Numbered from the stretch's first letter, positions 1 to 6,980 are shown. The stretch: DNA of 45,044 nt from Microbispora siamensis (GCF_016863095.1 NZ_BOOF01000067.1:1-45044); one strand, 5' to 3'. Numbers and translations: made by a program. Notes: generated by a model from the letters alone, not told the origin.

Positions 1-90
1 GAGAGCAGGGACACGAAGCTGTGGCGGAGCTCGCGAGGCGTCCACTCTTCAGGGTTCAAGGTCGTGCCCTTGAGCACCAGGCGGAATGGG
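1..90 (-). pseudogene. C-terminal fragment of a tyrosine recombinase (integrase), truncated 5' and cut by the window edge
   Basis: The minus strand from about 90 to 1 reads FRLVLKGTTLNPEEW followed by TPRELRHSFVSLLS. This is the box II region (H-x-x-R type, here LRHSFVSLL) of actinomycete tyrosine integrases, which cut and rejoin DNA at tRNA attachment sites. The frame stays open upstream only to position 140, where there is a stop. That part has no integrase character and lies antisense to the Nudix gene, so the N-terminal and core-binding parts are missing. The catalytic Tyr would lie left of the window. The fragment points left, as expected of an int gene converging on a tRNA gene outside the window, and it fits the tRNA-Ile 3' half near 2304. 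The family assignment rests on a short but characteristic motif. Confidence 0.75.
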
Positions 91-541
91 AAGCAGACCA
101 GTGAGCAAGACGAGTGATCTGCCCCGCCACTCTGTGAGCGTCACCGGAGTGGTAGTCAACGACGCCGGATGCGTCCTGGCGATCAAGCGAGCTGATGACG
201 GCCGATGGGTGCCGCCCGGGGGTGTCCTGGAGCTAGACGAGACGCCCTACGAAGGGGTCGTCCGCGAGGTATACGAAGAGACCGGCGTCAAGGTAGCCCC
301 AGATCACCTAGTCGGCGTGTACAAGAACATGAAGCTAGGCGTCGTGACCCTGGCGATCCGATGCCGGGTAGTCGAGGGGACTGCCCACACGTCTGACGAA
401 GCGTCATCGGTTCGCTGGCTCACTCTGCAGGAGGTCTCAGCGCTCATGCCCGAGGCCCGAGCTGTTCGAGTAACCGACGCCATGCGCCACGACGGGCCTT
501 TCGTACGGGTGCATGACGGAACCTCAGTCATACCCGGATGA
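86..541 (+). CDS. Nudix hydrolase
   Basis: This 151-aa protein hydrolyses nucleoside diphosphate-X compounds; the substrate cannot be read from the sequence. A complete Nudix box is visible at residues 44-66, GGVLELDE followed by REVYEETGV, matching G-x5-E-x7-REUxEExGU with the metal-binding glutamates intact. The length is normal for a single-domain Nudix protein. ATG at 86 is poorly served by a ribosome site (GGCGGA directly upstream); GTG at 101 is an alternative start. The 5' end overlaps the truncated integrase on the other strand, so the gene probably came in with, or was joined to, the integrative element remnant. A housecleaning or cargo role is inference. Confidence 0.85.
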   Translation: MGSRPVSKTSDLPRHSVSVTGVVVNDAGCVLAIKRADDGRWVPPGGVLELDETPYEGVVREVYEETGVKVAPDHLVGVYKNMKLGVVTLAIRCRVVEGTAHTSDEASSVRWLTLQEVSALMPEARAVRVTDAMRHDGPFVRVHDGTSVIPG

Positions 542-1409
542 TCTAGCCTCCCAGCGCTGTTACGGATTCGCTTACGTCTTCAAGCCGCCTTCGGCGGGGA
601 GCGGTGGGAGGGGGAGGGAAGGAACCGCGGGGAGGGTGCGCGAGGGGGCGGCAGGCTCGACGATCCGAAACAGAAGGCGGGCCACCAAGAGGAGGACCCG
701 CCGGGGAAGGGATCGGCAGAGGAGAGGGGCTGTTTCCCGAGCTGTCTTCCAGTGACACCGTGAGGGGGTCGAACGACGGTGGGAGGCACAGCGCAGCCAG
801 AAGCCATCACGGCCCGCACTCTCGGAGGGGAAGGCACGCGGACACAGATTGTGTCTACCGCTGGGCCGCGCGCCCGCCCCGCCGGCGGGCTGCGGCTCTC
901 CGGCCGGTCCCGCCGGCAGGCGGCGCGCACCCTGCGCCGACAAGCGGCGCGGGTGTTCAACCGATGGCGGCAAAGCGGCCATGTGCGAAAAGTGATCTCT
1001 CTCCCCAAGAGGTGAACGGGGTCGTTGGCCACGAGCGGCACCACCAGAGCCGAAGAACCCGGAACCCACGTGGGCGACGCTGGCAGGCGAGAAAGAGGAA
1101 GAGAGAGGCAGGGAGGGGACAGAGCGGAAGGTGTAGGAGACAGGACCTTGGGGCGCTGCCCCAAACCCCGGCCCTCCTCAGAGATGAGAGTTACGTGCAC
1201 AGGGTGCACGTCCGACGGTGGTTCACCTCCTCGCCGGTCACCACAAGGGATGCCAGACAAGCCGCCCGTAGGCAAGCCGTCCCGTGCACGTAGGGCAACC
1301 AGTGCAGGAGGAAGGTCGCCGGGCACATGGAACACGCGAAGGACGACTTGCCTACGGGCGTCCGGTCCGGCATGGCTGCGCCTGCCCGACGAGGAGATGA
1401 ACCACCTAG
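542..1409. other. Palindrome-rich non-coding stretch of the element remnant (possible origin or transfer region)
   Basis: No convincing gene is seen; the long open frames here are low-complexity Arg/Pro/Gly translations. The stretch instead carries many inverted repeats with short loops: CCGCC-TTC-GGCGG at 585, GACACA-GAT-TGTGTC at 841, GCCCGCC-N5-GGCGGGC at 872, GCCGG-N5-CCGGC at 903, TTGGGGC-GCT-GCCCCAA at 1148 and ACGTGCAC-AGG-GTGCACGT at 1193. Three of these share the form perfect arm, 3-nt loop, perfect arm. Hairpin clusters of this kind are typical of replication or transfer origins and their regulatory sites in mobile elements. No rep or tra gene remains in view, so the role is inference. 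Confidence 0.5.
1193..1211. promoter_or_regulatory. 19-bp perfect inverted repeat
   Basis: ACGTGCAC-AGG-GTGCACGT, with perfect 8-bp arms around a 3-nt centre. The core CGTGCACGT recurs at about 1283. It could be an operator for an element-encoded repressor or part of an origin; no adjacent regulator gene survives to say which. Confidence 0.5.
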
Positions 1410-1468
1410 CTAGGCGATCGCCTAGGTTTCCACCTAGGTTCCCGCCTAGGTTCCCGCGTAGGTGCTCC
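1410..1468. repeat. 16-bp palindrome followed by four 12-bp direct repeats (iteron-like)
   Basis: A perfect palindrome, CTAGGCGATCGCCTAG (1410-1425), runs into four head-to-tail 12-bp units: CCTAGGTTTCCA (1421), CCTAGGTTCCCG (1433), the same again (1445), and the degenerate CGTAGGTGCTCC (1457). The arrangement resembles replication iterons or a cooperative operator. Nothing in the surrounding sequence identifies the binding protein. Confidence 0.75.
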
Positions 1469-1479
1469 CCACTACCCTC

Positions 1480-1671
1480 GCGAAGTTGGCGAGCTAATCT
1501 TCCGCGAAGTTCCCCGGGATGTTATCTACGAAGAGTCCTGCGATGTTTTCTACGAAGAGTCTTACGAAGAGTCCTGCGATGTTTTCTACGAAGAGTCCTA
1601 CGAAGTTTTCGACGAGAAGTCTTACGAAGAGTCCTACGAAGTTTTCGACGAGGAGTCTCGTCTAATTTTTT
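1480..1671. repeat. Second array of degenerate 12-bp tandem repeats
   Basis: The DNA is built on an exact 12-bp period for about 16 units. From 1528 the units are ACGAAGAGTCCT, GCGATGTTTTCT, ACGAAGAGTCTT, ACGAAGAGTCCT, GCGATGTTTTCT, ACGAAGAGTCCT, ACGAAGTTTTCG, ACGAGAAGTCTT, ACGAAGAGTCCT, ACGAAGTTTTCG, ACGAGGAGTCTC. Units with AGAGTC and units with GTTTTC interleave in higher-order groups. GC is clearly lower than in the flanking chromosome. Twelve is a multiple of three, so one frame (codons from 1410 to a stop at 1854) stays open and encodes YEES/CDVF/YEVF repeats, but it has no start codon before the repeats. Either a DNA-level protein-binding array or the tail of a decayed repetitive gene is possible. 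Confidence 0.8.
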
Positions 1672-1814
1672 GGTCGCAGTCTCTGGGATTAGCGCAGATA
1701 GCTAATTCTCTATCTAGTGCGACCGTGTTTCCGCAGGTCAGGGACTTGATTAAACTGCGGGACCGGCGATCCAGGTGTTCGTTTGCGCCGTGCTCGACTT
1801 TACCCCTAAAATGC

Positions 1815-1858
1815 GATCACCGCTCGGGTGTCCTCGAAAACAGTCCCAAGCGGTGATC
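1815..1858 (+). promoter_or_regulatory. Long hairpin in the leader of the small membrane gene
   Basis: GATCACCGCT (1815-1824) pairs with AGCGGTGATC (1849-1858). After one mismatch the stem continues with GGG/CCC, giving about 13 paired bases around a loop. It ends 32 nt before the ATG of the following peptide gene and has no U-tract. A transcript-processing, attenuation or protein-binding role is inference. Confidence 0.55.
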
Positions 1859-1890
1859 CCATCCACGTCCCCCTTAGGAGACAGAGCCAA

Positions 1891-2073
1891 ATGATACCAC
1901 CCGAGAGTCAATCGCTCGTTGCCGCAGCGATCGTCGCGGCTATGGTCGTAGTCCTCGTCGTCGCAGGTCGGCAGGCAGACGAGATTCAACAGATGGTGAG
2001 TGCTCTTACGGCAGTACTCGCTGTCTACGTAGTCCGCCAGAGCTCCAGCGCTCGCAGGCCGGGCCAGAAGTAG
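1891..2073 (+). CDS. Small two-helix membrane protein of the element remnant
   Basis: This 60-aa peptide has a first hydrophobic segment at residues 9-27 (SLVAAAIVAAMVVVLVVAG), a short polar linker with QADEIQQ, a second segment at about 36-49, and a basic C-terminus. ATG at 1891 is chosen because AGGAG sits 10 nt upstream (1876-1880). A longer GTG frame from 1828 starts inside the hairpin and has no ribosome site. Small membrane proteins of this form are common in actinomycete integrative elements, sometimes as spread-type proteins, but I see no specific family match and assign no function. A GC-rich hairpin spans its stop codon. Confidence 0.6.
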   Translation: MIPPESQSLVAAAIVAAMVVVLVVAGRQADEIQQMVSALTAVLAVYVVRQSSSARRPGQK

Positions 2074-2084
2074 CAAGGCCCGGC
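2058..2084 (+). terminator. Hairpin over the stop codon of the small membrane gene
   Basis: GCCGGGCC (2058-2065) and GGCCCGGC (2077-2084) are perfect 8-bp arms around an 11-nt loop that contains the TAG stop. There is no U-tract, as is common for actinomycete terminators. Confidence 0.55.
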
Positions 2085-2096
2085 GTAAGCCTCATT

Positions 2097-2139
2097 CGGG
2101 CTGGATGATCAGCGGAAGCCCCGAAGATTGTCCAGCCCG
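2097..2139. terminator. Second stable hairpin
   Basis: CGGGCTGGA (2097-2105) and TCCAGCCCG (2131-2139) are perfect 9-bp arms around a 25-nt loop, 12 nt after the first hairpin. It may be a backup terminator or a structured element near the border of the integrated segment. Confidence 0.5.
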
Positions 2140-2303
2140 CCTCTCTTCAGGTGATAGACAACTGGCGCAGTATGTCGAGCGATCGTGCGCGTGACTAACT
2201 GCGTGACAACCTCTGCGGACGTTCGTGGACGTCCCTGGACGTTGGTGGACAGTTCTCGCAGGTGAAGCGGCCCTTTGGCAAGCTTGACCGTGGGTGGCGA
2301 TTA

Positions 2304-2349
2304 CCTGATAAGGAAGAGGTCCCAGGTTCAAGTCCTGGTAGCCCCACCA
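2304..2349 (+). other. 3' half of a tRNA-Ile(GAU) gene: attachment-site duplicate (att)
   Basis: From the anticodon loop onward the sequence folds as a tRNA: CTGATAA (loop with anticodon GAT, 2305-2311), GGAAG (anticodon stem 3' strand), variable loop AGGTC, T-arm CCAGG-TTCAAGT-CCTGG, acceptor strand TAGCCCC, discriminator A, and encoded CCA at 2347-2349. The 5' half is absent: no GGGGCTA acceptor strand or D-arm lies upstream, and only 3 of 5 anticodon-stem positions are kept. A 46-bp tRNA 3'-end duplicate is the classic attL/attR core left by a tyrosine integrase. With the integrase fragment at 1-90, this marks 1-2349 as an integrated element and the DNA to the right as original chromosome. 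Confidence 0.85.
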
Positions 2350-2366
2350 CGAAGTACCAGCTCAGA

Positions 2367-2399
2367 GGCCAGTTCCCAAGATCCGGGATCTGGCCTTTT
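2367..2399 (+). terminator. Rho-independent terminator downstream of the tRNA-Ile remnant
   Basis: GGCCAG-T-TCCC pairs with GGGA-T-CTGGCC around a 7-nt loop and is followed directly by TTTT. Its place 17 nt after the CCA suggests it was the native terminator of the intact tRNA-Ile gene, which supports 2349 as the element/chromosome border. Confidence 0.7.
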
Positions 2400-2575
2400 G
2401 ATCGTTTGACCGTCATCTGGCCGTCGCTGTCGCCGCCAGCGCTGGGCACTGGTGAGTTCAAGTGAGTTTCTGGGGTGCTGTGATCGCGGTTGAGCCCGGC
2501 GACGACCAGCGTAAACCCCGACAGTAACGACCGATGATCAAGAGCGCGGAGGAGTCCTTCGTCGGCTTGCGGCTG

Positions 2576-3013
2576 TTAGCCGTGGCCGTCCGGGCGGTCG
2601 GCGGCGTCGAACATATCGCAGTTGTGCTGGATCAGGGCCATGTGCTGCTCAGCCCAGGCTCGCAGACTTCGCAGCGGCGCGACGAGCGTGGTGCCCAGGC
2701 CGGTCAGACGGTAGTACACCCGTGGAGGCTTGCTCGCCTCGACACGACGAGCGACAAGTCCGTCTCGTTCCAGCGCCCTGAGGGTCTGCGCCAGCATCTT
2801 CTGTGACACGCCGGTCATCTCGCGCTTCAACTCGGTGAACCGCAGCTCGCCCTCGGCGGCGGCAAGCGACAGCACCGCCATGGTCGTCCATCGCGACCCC
2901 ACCCGGTCGAGCAGGAGCCTTGTCGGGCACAGAGGATCGAACAAGTTCCCCTGCCGTGAGGCGGTTACCACGAGGTCACCTGGTGTCGGAAAAGTGCCTT
3001 CTTCCCTGTTCAT
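2576..3013 (-). CDS. HxlR-family winged-helix regulator
   Basis: This 145-aa protein has the HxlR pattern: an N-terminal cysteine (CPTRLLLDRVGSRWTTMAVLSL), the recognition region RFTELKREMTGVSQKMLAQTL, then ERDGLVARRVEASKPPRVYYRLT as the wing. It is cytoplasmic and DNA-binding, probably redox- or ligand-responsive. It is divergent from the hydrolase at 3066 with 52 bp between start codons, which hold an inverted repeat. Autoregulation plus control of the hydrolase is therefore likely. The ATG at 3013 fits the family's usual N-terminus. Confidence 0.9.
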   Translation of the reverse strand: MNREEGTFPTPGDLVVTASRQGNLFDPLCPTRLLLDRVGSRWTTMAVLSLAAAEGELRFTELKREMTGVSQKMLAQTLRALERDGLVARRVEASKPPRVYYRLTGLGTTLVAPLRSLRAWAEQHMALIQHNCDMFDAADRPDGHG

Positions 3014-3027
3014 TGAAGGTCTTCTAC

Positions 3028-3052
3028 GGTTACCACGTTCCTAAGCGTAACC
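3028..3052. promoter_or_regulatory. Putative HxlR operator
   Basis: GGTTAC (3028-3033) and GTAACC (3047-3052) form an inverted repeat in the divergent intergenic gap. The left half, GGTTACCACG, is repeated exactly at 2963-2972 inside the start of the regulator gene. A direct-repeat operator pair bound by the HxlR protein is the simplest reading. Confidence 0.55.
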
Positions 3053-3065
3053 AAGGAGGGCACCT

Positions 3066-3935
3066 GTGCGCCAGATGACTCTTTCTCCCCACCTTCCCGG
3101 CGCGACCGTGCACCGGATATCGATCGACGGGGTCGAACTCGCCGTGGAGACTCTCGGGCAGGGGCCGGCTGTGCTGCTGCTGCACGGCTTCCCGCACACC
3201 CGCGCGATCTGGCGCGATGTCGCACCCCGGCTGGCCGCCGCAGGTTTCCGGGCCCTCGCGCCGGACCTGCACGGGCTGGGCGACAGCACACCCGCCGTCC
3301 GCGGCTACCAGGCATCCGCGATCGCCACGGACCTGCTCCGAATGTTGGACGTCCTCGGTGACCGCGAGGCACACGTCGTTGGCACCGATCTAGGTGTCAC
3401 TCCGGCATTCGCCCTGGCAGCATCGTCGCCCGAGCGTGTAACCAGCCTGACCCTGTCCGAAGGGTTGATCGGACTTCTGCCCGGCGCCGAGGCCTTCCTA
3501 CGGCAGGGGCCGCCGTGGTGGTTCGGCTTCCACCAGGCGCCCGGTGGTCTGGCCGAGGACGTCCTGGAGAACTCGGCGGAGCGCTACGTCCGCTTCTTCC
3601 TCTCCGCCGGCAGTCGCCGAGGTCTGCCAGCAGACCTTACACGGGTGATCGTCGAGGCATATCGCGGCAAAACGAGTCTCGGCAATGCCTTCGACCACTA
3701 CCGCGCAATGCCGGCCACTGCGGAATGGATCGGGAATTGGGCGCAGGACCAGCGACTGACGACGCCGACCCTCGCCATCGGCGGTGGCGTGATCGGCGCG
3801 GCCACCGCCCGCCAGCTCGAACCGATCACCGGCCGCCTCACCCAGCACCTGCTTGAGGACTGCGGTCACATCACCCCGATCGACCAGCCGGACGCCTTCG
3901 CCGACCTTCTCATCGAGCACGCCCGGGCCGTCTGA
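3066..3935 (+). CDS. Alpha/beta-hydrolase, epoxide-hydrolase/dehalogenase-like
   Basis: In this 289-aa alpha/beta-hydrolase the nucleophile elbow is V-V-G-T-D-L-G, with Asp108 where lipases have Ser. The oxyanion motif is HGFP (40-43), and the catalytic His is in GHITPIDQPDAF (about 268). An Asp nucleophile with HGFP is the signature of epoxide hydrolases and haloalkane dehalogenases, so it probably opens epoxides or removes halide. The substrate is unknown. GTG at 3066 has AAGGAGGG 5 nt upstream. The divergent HxlR gene suggests inducible expression. An esterase remnant follows in the same frame immediately after its stop. Confidence 0.88.
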   Translation: MRQMTLSPHLPGATVHRISIDGVELAVETLGQGPAVLLLHGFPHTRAIWRDVAPRLAAAGFRALAPDLHGLGDSTPAVRGYQASAIATDLLRMLDVLGDREAHVVGTDLGVTPAFALAASSPERVTSLTLSEGLIGLLPGAEAFLRQGPPWWFGFHQAPGGLAEDVLENSAERYVRFFLSAGSRRGLPADLTRVIVEAYRGKTSLGNAFDHYRAMPATAEWIGNWAQDQRLTTPTLAIGGGVIGAATARQLEPITGRLTQHLLEDCGHITPIDQPDAFADLLIEHARAV

Positions 3936-4215
3936 GCGTATGTCCTCGGGTCGGCGCTCGGCCTGCTGGCGGCTCTTTCCGCCGCCGACGAGCCGATGCC
4001 CGCCGCGGCGTTGCTGTTCTCGCCGTGGGTTGACCTCACGCTCAGCGGCGATTCGATGACGGTCAGAGCCGAGGCGGACTTCATCGTGAACCGCACCGCC
4101 CTCGAACGCCGCGTGCGTGACTACCTCGGCGACGCAACCGCGGCAGAACAGCACAGCCCGCTGTTCGCGGGCCTGCACGGTCTGCCGCCCACGTTGATCC
4201 AGGTCGGCCGAATCA
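3936..4215 (+). pseudogene. Internal fragment of an HSL-family esterase
   Basis: Directly after the stop of the preceding hydrolase, the same frame reads VLGSALGLLAALSAADEPM then PAAALLFSPWVDLTLSGDSM, then ERRVRDYLGDA and LPPTLIQVG. This is the middle of a hormone-sensitive-lipase-type (alpha/beta-hydrolase fold 3) esterase. The N-terminus with HGGG, the GDSAG serine motif and the C-terminal Asp and His are all missing, so it cannot be active. The reading frame later runs into unrelated residues and stops at 4259. It is a deletion scar, probably from a recombination that brought the Asp-nucleophile hydrolase next to it. Confidence 0.8.
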
Positions 4216-4269
4216 CCAAGACGATCACGCAGAGAAGAAGCATGACGGTCGCGTCCTGAGCCGTTCACT

Positions 4270-4312
4270 GCGGAGCTGGACGACAGGCTCCGCCTCGTCC
4301 GTCCAGCTCCGC
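4270..4312. terminator. Strong hairpin between convergent units
   Basis: GCGGAGCTGGACG (4270-4282) and CGTCCAGCTCCGC (4300-4312) are perfect 13-bp arms around a 17-nt loop. It lies between the esterase remnant (+) and the EthD gene (-), so it probably works as a bidirectional terminator without a U-tract. Confidence 0.7.
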
Positions 4313-4324
4313 CGGCAGCGCGTA

Positions 4325-4660
4325 TCAGATCACGACCTTTTCTTCGGTGACCATGACCACCACCGAATCCAAATCGATGAACTTGCTTTCGTCCGGGTTC
4401 AGCAGCTCTTTGTAATTCTTCGATCCGAAGAAGGCGTCATGGTCCGCCCAGGTTTCGAACCATATCTCAGTGAGGCCGTCGTAGCCGGGGCTCGGGTAGC
4501 CGTCGGCGGGAACCGGGTGAGAGACGGTGTACTTCTTCACGTACCGTCGCGCCTCGGGGATGGAGGCGAACAATGGGGCGTGGTGGTTTCGGTGATAATC
4601 AACGAATTCCTCGAGGGTCATCCCCCCGACACGGTTGATCATGTAAGCGAACTTGATCAT
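4325..4660 (-). CDS. EthD-domain protein
   Basis: This ferredoxin-like (dimeric alpha/beta barrel) protein of about 111 aa has the EthD pattern MIKFAYMINRVGGMTLEEF, YHRNHHAPLF, and a C-terminal WADHDAFFGSKNYKELLNPDE. Members occur with ether-degradation and polyketide-modifying enzymes and are small accessory enzymes or monooxygenase-like proteins; the reaction here is unknown. ATG at 4660 is preferred over the upstream frame at 4687 because GAAGGAAG lies just upstream and MIKF is the family's usual start. It is divergent from the MerR regulator at 4801, which is its likely controller. Confidence 0.85.
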   Translation of the reverse strand: MIKFAYMINRVGGMTLEEFVDYHRNHHAPLFASIPEARRYVKKYTVSHPVPADGYPSPGYDGLTEIWFETWADHDAFFGSKNYKELLNPDESKFIDLDSVVVMVTEEKVVI

Positions 4661-4800
4661 GATTTGCTTCCTTCGTCCTCGCGGCACGGGGGAGGCGACC
4701 GCCTGCCCCGGCGTCGGGTTGCGAGCTACGGGGTTACGCTAAACGCTCACATCGATGTCATGGGCAAGGCATTGTGACCCAATGCACACGAGGAGTTGAG

Positions 4801-5175
4801 ATGCGGATCGGTGAGCTGTCCGCCCGGACGGGAGCAAGCCGTCGATCGCTGCGCTATTACGAGCAGCAGGGCCTGCTGGTCAGCACGAGATCGCCCAGTG
4901 GCCAGCGGTGCTACAACGACGATCACGTCCAGCGGGTGGCGCTGATTCAGACATTCCTAGCCGCCGGCATGTCCAGCATGAGCATCGCTCAGATGGTCCC
5001 CTGCATGTCGGAGCCCACCAAGGCCAAGGCCCTGCAGGCCTTGGCCGTCATGAATCATGAGCGAACCCGCCTTACATCGACGATCGACAGCCTCACCGCC
5101 GCCAGGGAAGCGCTTGATCACCTGATCGAGGTCAACCGGTCCTTCCTGGCGAATGCGACGGATGCTGGTGAGTGA
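4801..5175 (+). CDS. MerR-family transcriptional regulator
   Basis: This 124-aa protein starts MRIGELSARTGASRRSLRYYEQQGLL, the canonical MerR winged helix. Then come RSPSGQRCYNDDHVQRV, a long coiled-coil dimerisation helix (about 75-115), and a short acidic end. There is no cluster of metal-binding cysteines at the C-terminus, so an organic ligand is more likely than a metal. ATG at 4801 has GAGGAG 7-12 nt upstream; the open frame begins earlier at 4774. The 140-bp divergent gap to the EthD gene carries ACATCGATGT (4749-4758) and a direct repeat ACGCT-AA-ACGCT (about 4735-4746), either of which could be part of the control site. Confidence 0.9.
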   Translation: MRIGELSARTGASRRSLRYYEQQGLLVSTRSPSGQRCYNDDHVQRVALIQTFLAAGMSSMSIAQMVPCMSEPTKAKALQALAVMNHERTRLTSTIDSLTAAREALDHLIEVNRSFLANATDAGE

Positions 5176-5327
5176 CGGTGGGCGGTAGCGGTGACGTGGC
5201 CTTCAGGAAGCCGGTCGATCCGTCCCGTCGAGGATCAGGCACCCTTTCCGTGATCGGACCCGGCTGAGCTGATCACGGTTCAGACGTTCCAACCGTAGGT
5301 CACCTCCCGGCGGCGACGATCTGCGGC

Positions 5328-5612
5328 GTGTTGATCAGTGAGATGGTCGCGGTCTTGTTCCCCCACTTGGCCCGTGTGTGCATTGACCAGGTGTTCGGTG
5401 CGGGAACGATGGTGCGGATCCGGGCCGGAACCGGCACCATGGAGGCCGCGTGCCCGGACTGCGGAATTCGGTCGCGGCGCAGGCACAGTCACTATGAACG
5501 GCGGTTGTCCGACACCGCAGTTGGTGGCCAGGAACTGCTCATCCACCTGCGGGTAAACCGATTCTCCTGCCGCAATGCCACCTGTGCGAGGGCGACGTTC
5601 GCCGAGCAAATG
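5328..5612 (+). pseudogene. N-terminal fragment of an ISL3-family transposase
   Basis: The frame encodes LFPHLARVCIDQVF, then the zinc-finger part with CPDCGIRSRRRHSHYERRLSD and FSCRNATCARATFAEQ. This is the N-terminal DNA-binding region of ISL3-type transposases. The DDE catalytic domain is missing; after about 5612 the frame is unrelated and stops at 5762. No terminal inverted repeats are evident. It is a dead remnant in a scar-rich stretch. The 240 bp from 5615 to the amidohydrolase end hold nothing I recognise. Confidence 0.82.
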
Positions 5613-5857
5613 CCGTCAGGCGCGTTCCTCGCGCCCATGCCGAACGAGCTTCCATCGAGGCGGGGGGCAGCAAGTCGGGTCGGCCAGTGCCCAGCGGTGG
5701 CGGGAGTAGGGGACGCGGCCCTTGAGCCGGCGGTCGACCGGAACGTCGAGCGCCGTTGTTGACTGCGGGGGCCGTCGCCGGCCTGTGGCGGTACTGCCTC
5801 GATCTGCTCGACGCCGCCGCGGTTACGGGAACCTCCGCTCGCGCAGCCGCTCAGGTT

Positions 5858-6970
5858 TCAGGGTTCGCGAGCGGTGGCCGGAGTGACGGGGTGACCGGCG
5901 CACCAGACGGCGCGGATGTCGCGGGTGGCCGTGATGTCCCGGGTCGGGTCGCCGTTGACCAGCAACAGGTCGGCCCGCATGCCCGGCCGGACGGCGCCCC
6001 GGTCGGCCAGGCCGAAGGCGCGGGCGGGCAGCACGGTCGCCGAGCGCAGGATCTCCACCGGCGTCATTCCGGCCCGCGCCATCAGCTCGAACTCGTGATG
6101 CAGGCTCTCGCCGTGGGGCACGGGCAGCGGCGCGGACGGCTCGGCGTTCGCGTCCGTCCCGGCGAGGATCTCAACACCGGCTCGGTGTAGACGGCCGACG
6201 TCGCCCAGCACCTCCCCCAGGTGGTCGGCCCGCCCAGGCGGCGGGCCGGAGGTCATGAAGGCGGTGAGCAACGCCTCCATCATGGTGATCGTCGGGATGG
6301 ACCTCTGGCCGGCGCTCCTCATCGCGGCCACGTCGTGCGTCCGGACCCCGCCGGCGATCGGCGTGTGCGTGACGAACTCCGCTCCCGACTCTACGGCCAT
6401 CGTGTAGGCGCCCTGAGTGGCGGCGTGCACGATCGTCTTGAGCCCGTACTCGCGCGCCGCCTCCACCAGCGCGCGCAGCGCGTCAGCGGGCGGCCCGCCC
6501 TCGCCGGGGGCCTCGGCGACGCCCTTGATGTAGTCGACGCCCTCCGCCGCCCGCGCCTCGACGTGCCGCCGGGCATCGGCTGCCGTCAGGATGACGGCTT
6601 CCGGCGGCATTCCCGGCATACGGGCATGGTGGCCGCCCGGCCCGATCGCGGGCAGTCCGGCAGTACGGAAGTCGGCCGCTCCCCCGGTCTCGCGCAGCGA
6701 GGCCACCCGCTCGGCCGGCCAGCAGGCCATGTCGAGTCCGGTCGTCACTCCCCAGGCGGCCAGGGCGGCCAGGTTTCCGGGGGCGTGCAGGTGGACATGT
6801 GCGTCGATCAGCCCGGGCAGCAGCGCCGCCCCCGCCGCGTCGATCTCCTCCGCGCCTGCGGGATCGTCGCCGATCAGCGCACCGTCGATGACGACGGTAC
6901 GGGGCTCGCCGAGCCGTTTGCCGTCGAAGACCCGCACATTGCGTAAGGCTGTCCTGCCGTCAGTGGACAT
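5858..6970 (-). CDS. Metal-dependent amidohydrolase
   Basis: This 370-aa enzyme belongs to the imidazolonepropionase-like branch of the amidohydrolase superfamily. Visible metal ligands are H58 and H60 (LIDAHVHLH), K149 (DYIKG, the carbamylated lysine position), H182 (TIVHA), H202 (VTHTP) and D273 (AGTDAN). A small composite beta domain frames the TIM barrel (RNVRVFDG at the start, GMRADLLLVNGDP at the end). It hydrolyses C-N or related bonds; the substrate is unknown. It is divergent from a TetR regulator, and a 36-bp dyad operator begins 11 bp upstream of its ATG, so it is very probably repressed by that TetR protein. Confidence 0.9.
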   Translation of the reverse strand: MSTDGRTALRNVRVFDGKRLGEPRTVVIDGALIGDDPAGAEEIDAAGAALLPGLIDAHVHLHAPGNLAALAAWGVTTGLDMACWPAERVASLRETGGAADFRTAGLPAIGPGGHHARMPGMPPEAVILTAADARRHVEARAAEGVDYIKGVAEAPGEGGPPADALRALVEAAREYGLKTIVHAATQGAYTMAVESGAEFVTHTPIAGGVRTHDVAAMRSAGQRSIPTITMMEALLTAFMTSGPPPGRADHLGEVLGDVGRLHRAGVEILAGTDANAEPSAPLPVPHGESLHHEFELMARAGMTPVEILRSATVLPARAFGLADRGAVRPGMRADLLLVNGDPTRDITATRDIRAVWCAGHPVTPATAREP

Positions 6971-6980
6971 GGGCCACCCA

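Noticed and set aside
580..1335. Long open frames on both strands (for example 604-1293 plus, 580-1335 minus)
   Set aside because: Translations are low-complexity Arg/Pro/Gly/Ser, have no ribosome sites, and overlap palindromes; they are by-products of high GC.
1480..1671. CRISPR array
   Set aside because: Units are 12 bp and contiguous, with no 30-40 bp unique spacers and no cas genes.
2304..2349. Functional tRNA-Ile gene
   Set aside because: Only the part from the anticodon loop onward is present; no acceptor 5' strand, D-arm or complete anticodon stem precedes it.
2195..2461. Minus-strand open frame containing VGLPGLEPGTSSLSG
   Set aside because: This is the well-known spurious protein read from the antisense of a tRNA 3' end (T-arm plus acceptor and CCA). 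The DNA is the tRNA-Ile remnant.
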